A program made the translations under genes and the position numbers. A DNA stretch of 64,000 bases from Neomegalonema perideroedes DSM 15528. Its GTDB lineage: Bacteria; Pseudomonadota; Alphaproteobacteria; Rhodobacterales; Rhodobacteraceae. The stretch's first letter is position 1. Every line of letters starts with the position of its first letter. The notes under the pieces were generated by a model that was not told where the DNA came from, searched no databases, and was given only the letters and a program-made list of their open reading frames with translations. Of the stretch, positions 60,850 to 64,000 are shown in pieces. The stretch lies in NCBI RefSeq assembly GCF_000374145.1, contig NZ_KB893654.1, forward strand, positions 124,001-188,000, given 5' to 3'.

Positions 60850-62655
60850 ATGTCCGGCGGCGCCGCGGACGGAGCGGAAGGCGCGGGCTATCTCGTGCTC
60901 GCCCGCAAGCATCGTCCCCAAACCTTCGACGCTCTGATCGGCCAAGAGGCCATGGTCCGCGTATTGGCCAACGCCTTCGCGGCCGGACGCATCGCGCAAG
61001 CCTATGTGCTGACCGGCGTGCGCGGCGTGGGCAAGACCACCACGGCGCGGATCATCGCGCGCGGGCTGAACTGCGTCGGGCCGGACGGGACCGGCGGGCC
61101 CACCATCTCGCCTTGCGGAGTCTGCGAGCCCTGCCGCGCCATCGCCGAGGGCCGCCACGTCGACGTCATCGAGATGGACGCCGCCTCCAACACCGGCGTC
61201 GACTCCATGCGCGAGGTCATCGAGAACACGCGCTATCGGCCCGCTTCGGCGCGCTTCAAGGTCTATATCGTGGACGAGGCGCATATGCTCTCGACCTCGG
61301 CCTTCAACGCCTTGCTGAAGACCCTCGAAGAGCCGCCGCCGCATGTGAAGTTCCTCTTCGCCACCACCGAAATCCGCAAGATGCCCGCCACGATCCTCTC
61401 GCGCTGCCAGAGGTTCGATCTGAGGCGCGTGCCCGTCGAGCGCATGGCGGCCTATCTGGGCGAATTGGCCGGGCGCGAAGGCGCGAAGCTGGAGCCGGAG
61501 GCTCTGGCGCTGATCGCGCGGGCTTCGGAGGGCTCGGTGCGCGACGGGCTGTCGATTCTGGATCAGGCCATCGCCACGGCGGCGGGCGCGACCGCCTCCG
61601 CCGAAGAGATCCGGAGGATGCTGGGCCTCGCGGATCGGGCGCGGATCTACGATCTGCTCGACCATATCCTCAAGGGCGCCCCCGCCGAGGCTCTGACGGA
61701 ATTGCGCGACCAATACGCCGCCGGGGCCGATCCGGCGGGGATCCTCCGCGAATTGGCCGAGGCCGTCCACGGGCTTTCGGCGCTGAAGGTCTCGCCGGAG
61801 CATATCGACCCGGCGCTCTCCTCGGAGGCTCAGGCCCGCAGCCGCGCCATGGCCGAGGGGCTCGCCATGCGCACGCTCACGCGGCTCTGGCAGATGCTGC
61901 TCAAGGCGCTGGAGGAGGCGGATCAGGCGCCCTCCGCGCTGATGGCCGCCGAAATGGCCGTGATCCGCATCTGCTGGGTCTCCGATCTGCCGAGCCCTGA
62001 GGAGATTCTCAAACGTCTGGAGGCCGAAGGGCCCGCCGCGCCCGCCTCCGGTCCTTCGGCGCCTCCCCCTTCGGGCGGCGGGGGAGGGGGCGCGCGGGCG
62101 GCTCTGGCTTTGGCGGCGGCTCCTCAGAGCGCGCCCGCGCCCTTGGAGGCCGTCGCGCCGCAGCATGACGCCGCGCCGCAGGATCTTCAGGCGCTCTCCG
62201 CGCTCTTGCGGGCGAGGAAGGAGCTGGTCCTCGCGCTGGAGGTCGAGCGGGGCCTGCGCCCGACGCGCTTCGAGCCCGGACGCATCCTCTTCGCGCCCTC
62301 CGAATCCTATGGCGGCGAGGCCGCCTTGCGCCTTTCGCAGAAGCTGGCCGCCTGGACGGGCCGTCCCTGGCTGATCGAGCCCGACGAAGCCGCGCCGCCC
62401 GCCTCCGCCGCGCCCGCCAGCTTCGCCGAGACCCGCGCCGCAGCCGCCGAGGCGCTGAGCGCGCGGCTGAAGGCCGATCCCGCCGTGGCGGCGCTTCTGG
62501 CGGCCTTTCCGGGCGCGGAGTTGTTGAAATCGGCGCCGCCTTCCGTCGCGGCCTCCGCCGCCGAGCTCCTTCCCGCCGAATCTCCGCCGCTCGACGATGG
62601 GGAGACGCCGGAGGATCTCGACGCCTACGGCGCCTTCGACGACGAAGCCCCTTAA
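60850..62655 (+). CDS. dnaX: DNA polymerase III subunit gamma/tau
   Basis: Clamp-loader ATPase, 601 aa. Walker A GVRGVGKTTTARIIARGLNC, zinc cysteines in PCGVCEPC with the preceding Cys of LNC, Walker B YIVDEAHML and sensor ATTEIRKMPATILSRCQRFD. Domain III follows to about 370, then a Pro/Ala linker and a tau-type C-terminal domain. No A-rich slippery sequence is visible, so a frameshifted gamma form is not supported here. GGAGG precedes the ATG. Confidence 0.97.
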   Translation: MSGGAADGAEGAGYLVLARKHRPQTFDALIGQEAMVRVLANAFAAGRIAQAYVLTGVRGVGKTTTARIIARGLNCVGPDGTGGPTISPCGVCEPCRAIAEGRHVDVIEMDAASNTGVDSMREVIENTRYRPASARFKVYIVDEAHMLSTSAFNALLKTLEEPPPHVKFLFATTEIRKMPATILSRCQRFDLRRVPVERMAAYLGELAGREGAKLEPEALALIARASEGSVRDGLSILDQAIATAAGATASAEEIRRMLGLADRARIYDLLDHILKGAPAEALTELRDQYAAGADPAGILRELAEAVHGLSALKVSPEHIDPALSSEAQARSRAMAEGLAMRTLTRLWQMLLKALEEADQAPSALMAAEMAVIRICWVSDLPSPEEILKRLEAEGPAAPASGPSAPPPSGGGGGGARAALALAAAPQSAPAPLEAVAPQHDAAPQDLQALSALLRARKELVLALEVERGLRPTRFEPGRILFAPSESYGGEAALRLSQKLAAWTGRPWLIEPDEAAPPASAAPASFAETRAAAAEALSARLKADPAVAALLAAFPGAELLKSAPPSVAASAAELLPAESPPLDDGETPEDLDAYGAFDDEAP

Positions 62656-62666
62656 GGAGAAGATTG

Positions 62667-63002
62667 ATGTTCGGAGCGATGAAGGGTCTTGGCGACATCG
62701 GCAAGATGATGAAGCAGGCCAAGGAGATGCAGGAGAAAATGGCCCAGATGCAGGAGGAGCTCGACCATGTGGAGGTCGAAGGCCGCTCCGGCGCCGGGCT
62801 GGTTCAGGCGGTGATGAGCGCCAAGGGCGATCTGCGCAAGCTGACCATCGATCCGAGCCTGCTGAACCCGAACGACGCCGAGATGGTCAGCGACCTGATC
62901 GTCGCCGCCGTGGCCGACGCCCGCGAAAAGGCCGCCGTCAAAATGCAGGAGGAGATGGCCAAGATCACGCAGGGCCTGCCGCCGGGGATCTTCGGGGGCT
63001 GA
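62667..63002 (+). CDS. YbaB/EbfC family nucleoid-associated protein
   Basis: A 111-aa DNA-binding protein. MKGLGDIGKMMKQAKEMQEKMAQMQEEL and the basic/acidic dimer segment KLTIDPSLLNPNDAEMVSDLIVAA are the YbaB family core. AAGGAG precedes the ATG at 62667 (a TTG one codon earlier is in frame). It sits 11 bases after dnaX as usual, but recR, the normal third gene, is not next. Confidence 0.95.
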   Translation: MFGAMKGLGDIGKMMKQAKEMQEKMAQMQEELDHVEVEGRSGAGLVQAVMSAKGDLRKLTIDPSLLNPNDAEMVSDLIVAAVADAREKAAVKMQEEMAKITQGLPPGIFGG

Positions 63003-63013
63003 GCCTCGAAAGG

Positions 63014-63035
63014 GGCGGGCGGATCGCCGCCCGCC
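63014..63035 (+). terminator. GC-rich hairpin after ybaB
   Basis: GGCGGGCGG (63014-63022) and CCGCCCGCC (63027-63035) pair around ATCG; a short T4 follows nine bases later. Probable terminator of the dnaX-ybaB transcript. Confidence 0.6.
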
Positions 63036-63055
63036 TGAGAGCTTTTGAGATCGGC

Positions 63056-63099
63056 GCGTTTTCGCGGCGCGGAGCCTGACCGGCTCCGCTGGAAAACGC
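63056..63099 (+). repeat. dispersed structured intergenic repeat, copy 6
   Basis: Outer arms GCGTTTTC and GAAAACGC, inner arms GCGGAGCC and GGCTCCGC, internal loop GCGGC opposite TG, hairpin loop TGACC. All pairs are kept although both arms differ from copies 1-3, so the changes are compensatory. It lies nine bases from the stop codon of the small CxxC protein. Confidence 0.85.
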
Positions 63100-63108
63100 T
63101 CTCAGGGT

Positions 63109-63285
63109 TCAGGAATCTGAAAATTCGGCCGCGCCGCGGGCTTCGCGGCGGGCGATCTCCCGACGGCGGTGGTCGGCGAATTTCTCGCCCTCCCGCCGTT
63201 CGGTGCGAAAGCCGTTGACCTTCCAGAATTTGCAGAGCTTGCAGCCCGCCCGCAGGTTGCGGCGACGGCCTCTTTTATGATGCAT
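63109..63285 (-). CDS. conserved small CxxC protein, unknown
   Basis: A 58-aa very basic protein: MHHKRGRRRNLRAGCKLCKF then WKVNGFRTERREGEKFAD. Cys15 and Cys18 form a CxxC motif. I recall similar short Arg/Lys-rich proteins with a CxLCKxxKxNG core, annotated hypothetical, in many proteobacteria, so it is probably real. GGGAG precedes the ATG at 63285. Function unknown; a zinc knuckle or RNA-binding role would be a guess. Confidence 0.7.
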   Translation of the reverse strand: MHHKRGRRRNLRAGCKLCKFWKVNGFRTERREGEKFADHRRREIARREARGAAEFSDS

Positions 63286-63498
63286 TGAGAATCTCCCAAG
63301 CGCGAAAGCCTCCGCGTCGGAATGTCGCGATTCGGGCGAAGGCGCAAGGCTTTCCCCTGATCTTCCTCCGCGCTTTCCCCGAATTCCTCCGGGTGAGGCC
63401 CGCAGGACGCGCAGGCGATTCGCCGCATCCCCTTTCGCCCATGCGTCCGAGGCGGCTATAGGGGGAGCCAAGGGGACCGACGCGGAAAGAGGGCGGTC

Positions 63499-64000
63499 AT
63501 GCATATGCTGAAGACCAAGCGGGCGAGGCTCGCGGCTGGGTTTCTCACGACGACCTTCGGAGCGGCTTTGACGGCTTTCGCGGCCTTGGGGGCTCCGGAG
63601 GCCGCGGCGCAACGCGCCGGAGAGCCGCCGGAGCCGGGGCGAGTCTATACGGGCGAAGGGCGATGGATCGGCGGCCTGCCGGATTTGGCGGCGCGTCTGG
63701 CCGAGACGCGATTCGTGGCCATCGGCGAAACCCACGACAATCCCGACCATCACCGGATTCAGGCGGCGCTGACCGCCTCCATCAAGCCGGAGGTTCTGGC
63801 CTTCGAGATGTTCCCCGAAGACGGCGAGGAGGCCCTGAACGATCTGCGGGCCTTCGGCGCCTCGCGCGAGCGTCTGGCCGGGGCGCTGGACTGGGAGGAG
63901 CGCGGATGGGGCGACTGGGATTTCTACGCGCAGATTCTCGAAGCCGCCCCTTGGGCCGACGTGACCGGCGGCGGCCTGCCGCGCGATCTTCTGCGCCGGG
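63499..64000 (+). CDS. ChaN family protein (DUF399, partial, cut by the right edge)
   Basis: The open frame from ATG 63499 runs off the window after 167 codons. A signal peptide-like N-terminus (LKTKRARLAAGFLTTTFGAA, then LTAFAALGAPEAAAQ) is followed by the ChaN signature FVAIGETHDNPDHHRIQ and VLAFEMFPEDGEEAL. ChaN proteins are haem-binding lipoproteins linked to iron uptake, related to the TraB/Tiki fold. No lipobox Cys is visible at the cleavage site, so it may be plainly periplasmic. Confidence 0.85.
   Translation, partial: MHMLKTKRARLAAGFLTTTFGAALTAFAALGAPEAAAQRAGEPPEPGRVYTGEGRWIGGLPDLAARLAETRFVAIGETHDNPDHHRIQAALTASIKPEVLAFEMFPEDGEEALNDLRAFGASRERLAGALDWEERGWGDWDFYAQILEAAPWADVTGGGLPRDLLRR

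Noticed and set aside
61310-62000. Programmed frameshift site in dnaX
   Set aside because: No A-rich slippery heptamer seen in the coding sequence.
1-64000. tRNA, rRNA, insertion sequences, prophage or toxin-antitoxin genes
   Set aside because: No T-loop/acceptor pairs in the gaps, no transposase or integrase among the plausible genes, and no typical toxin-antitoxin pair.

Overview
The window is a stretch of high-GC, gene-dense bacterial chromosome from an alphaproteobacterium, most likely Rhodobacterales or a close relative such as Neomegalonema (the group is inferred from gene content and order, the genus is only a guess). Pointers are a GcrA cell-cycle regulator, a zf-CHCC (NDUFS6-like) small protein, the order erpA / dgt-argS-SPOR-nagZ, the serC-serA pair next to serB, the pair methylmalonyl-CoA epimerase-DUF1467, and a small SRP RNA just ahead of dnaX-ybaB. 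I see no prophage, transposase, CRISPR array, tRNA or rRNA. Almost everything is core metabolism or housekeeping, with many genes overlapping by 4 bases (ATGA or GTGA) or meeting stop to stop.

Layout. 0-7 kb: coaBC-dut-dapA-like aldolase, a flavin reductase, a YcjX P-loop protein, an FAD oxidoreductase and metF. 7-15 kb (mostly minus strand): a LuxR-type response regulator, mtaB, the coupled group gamma-carbonic anhydrase/hydrolase/map, a VOC protein, argJ with an unusual lysine-rich N-terminal extension, a parvulin-type isomerase and rpmB. 15-24.5 kb: a secreted unknown, an LLM oxidoreductase, the serine/cysteine block serB-serA-serC and cysE, gcrA, a zinc-finger protein, a GNAT acetyltransferase and gph. 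24.5-28.6 kb: a four-gene metal ABC transporter behind a promoter with two Fur-like operators. 28.6-38 kb: guaA, a PD-(D/E)XK nuclease-like protein, a LysR regulator divergent from ilvD, an aldo/keto reductase, argG, NfeD and a stomatin-like SPFH protein. 38-46 kb: methylmalonyl-CoA epimerase, DUF1467, a GT2 glycosyltransferase, carA, YqeY, YicC, gmk and aspS. 46-54.8 kb: a double CsbD protein, nagZ, a SPOR protein, argS, dgt, erpA and a MATE transporter. 54.8-64 kb: an SHMT-like PLP enzyme, pckA, a PilZ protein, a glycine/tryptophan repeat protein, a TPR protein, the SRP RNA, dnaX, ybaB, a conserved small CxxC protein and the start of a ChaN-like lipoprotein.

Functionally the window joins amino-acid synthesis (Ser, Cys, Arg, branched chain), nucleotide synthesis and hygiene (guaA, gmk, dut, dgt, carA), one-carbon metabolism (metF), gluconeogenesis (pckA), tRNA charging and modification, and metal supply for the Fe-S and metalloenzymes.

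The observations that stand out are (i) a family of about 44-bp intergenic structured repeats at six loci, whose arms vary with compensating base changes; (ii) an AT-rich island at about 59.56-59.77 kb between a six-repeat Gly/Trp protein and a possible 41-aa ORF; (iii) a 23-codon ORF with a strong ribosome binding site ahead of the PilZ gene; (iv) a 24-bp perfect palindrome that forms the stop codons and last codons of two convergent genes; (v) a probable two-domain NucS-like nuclease with a base-composition break. I found no unmistakable new multi-gene system.
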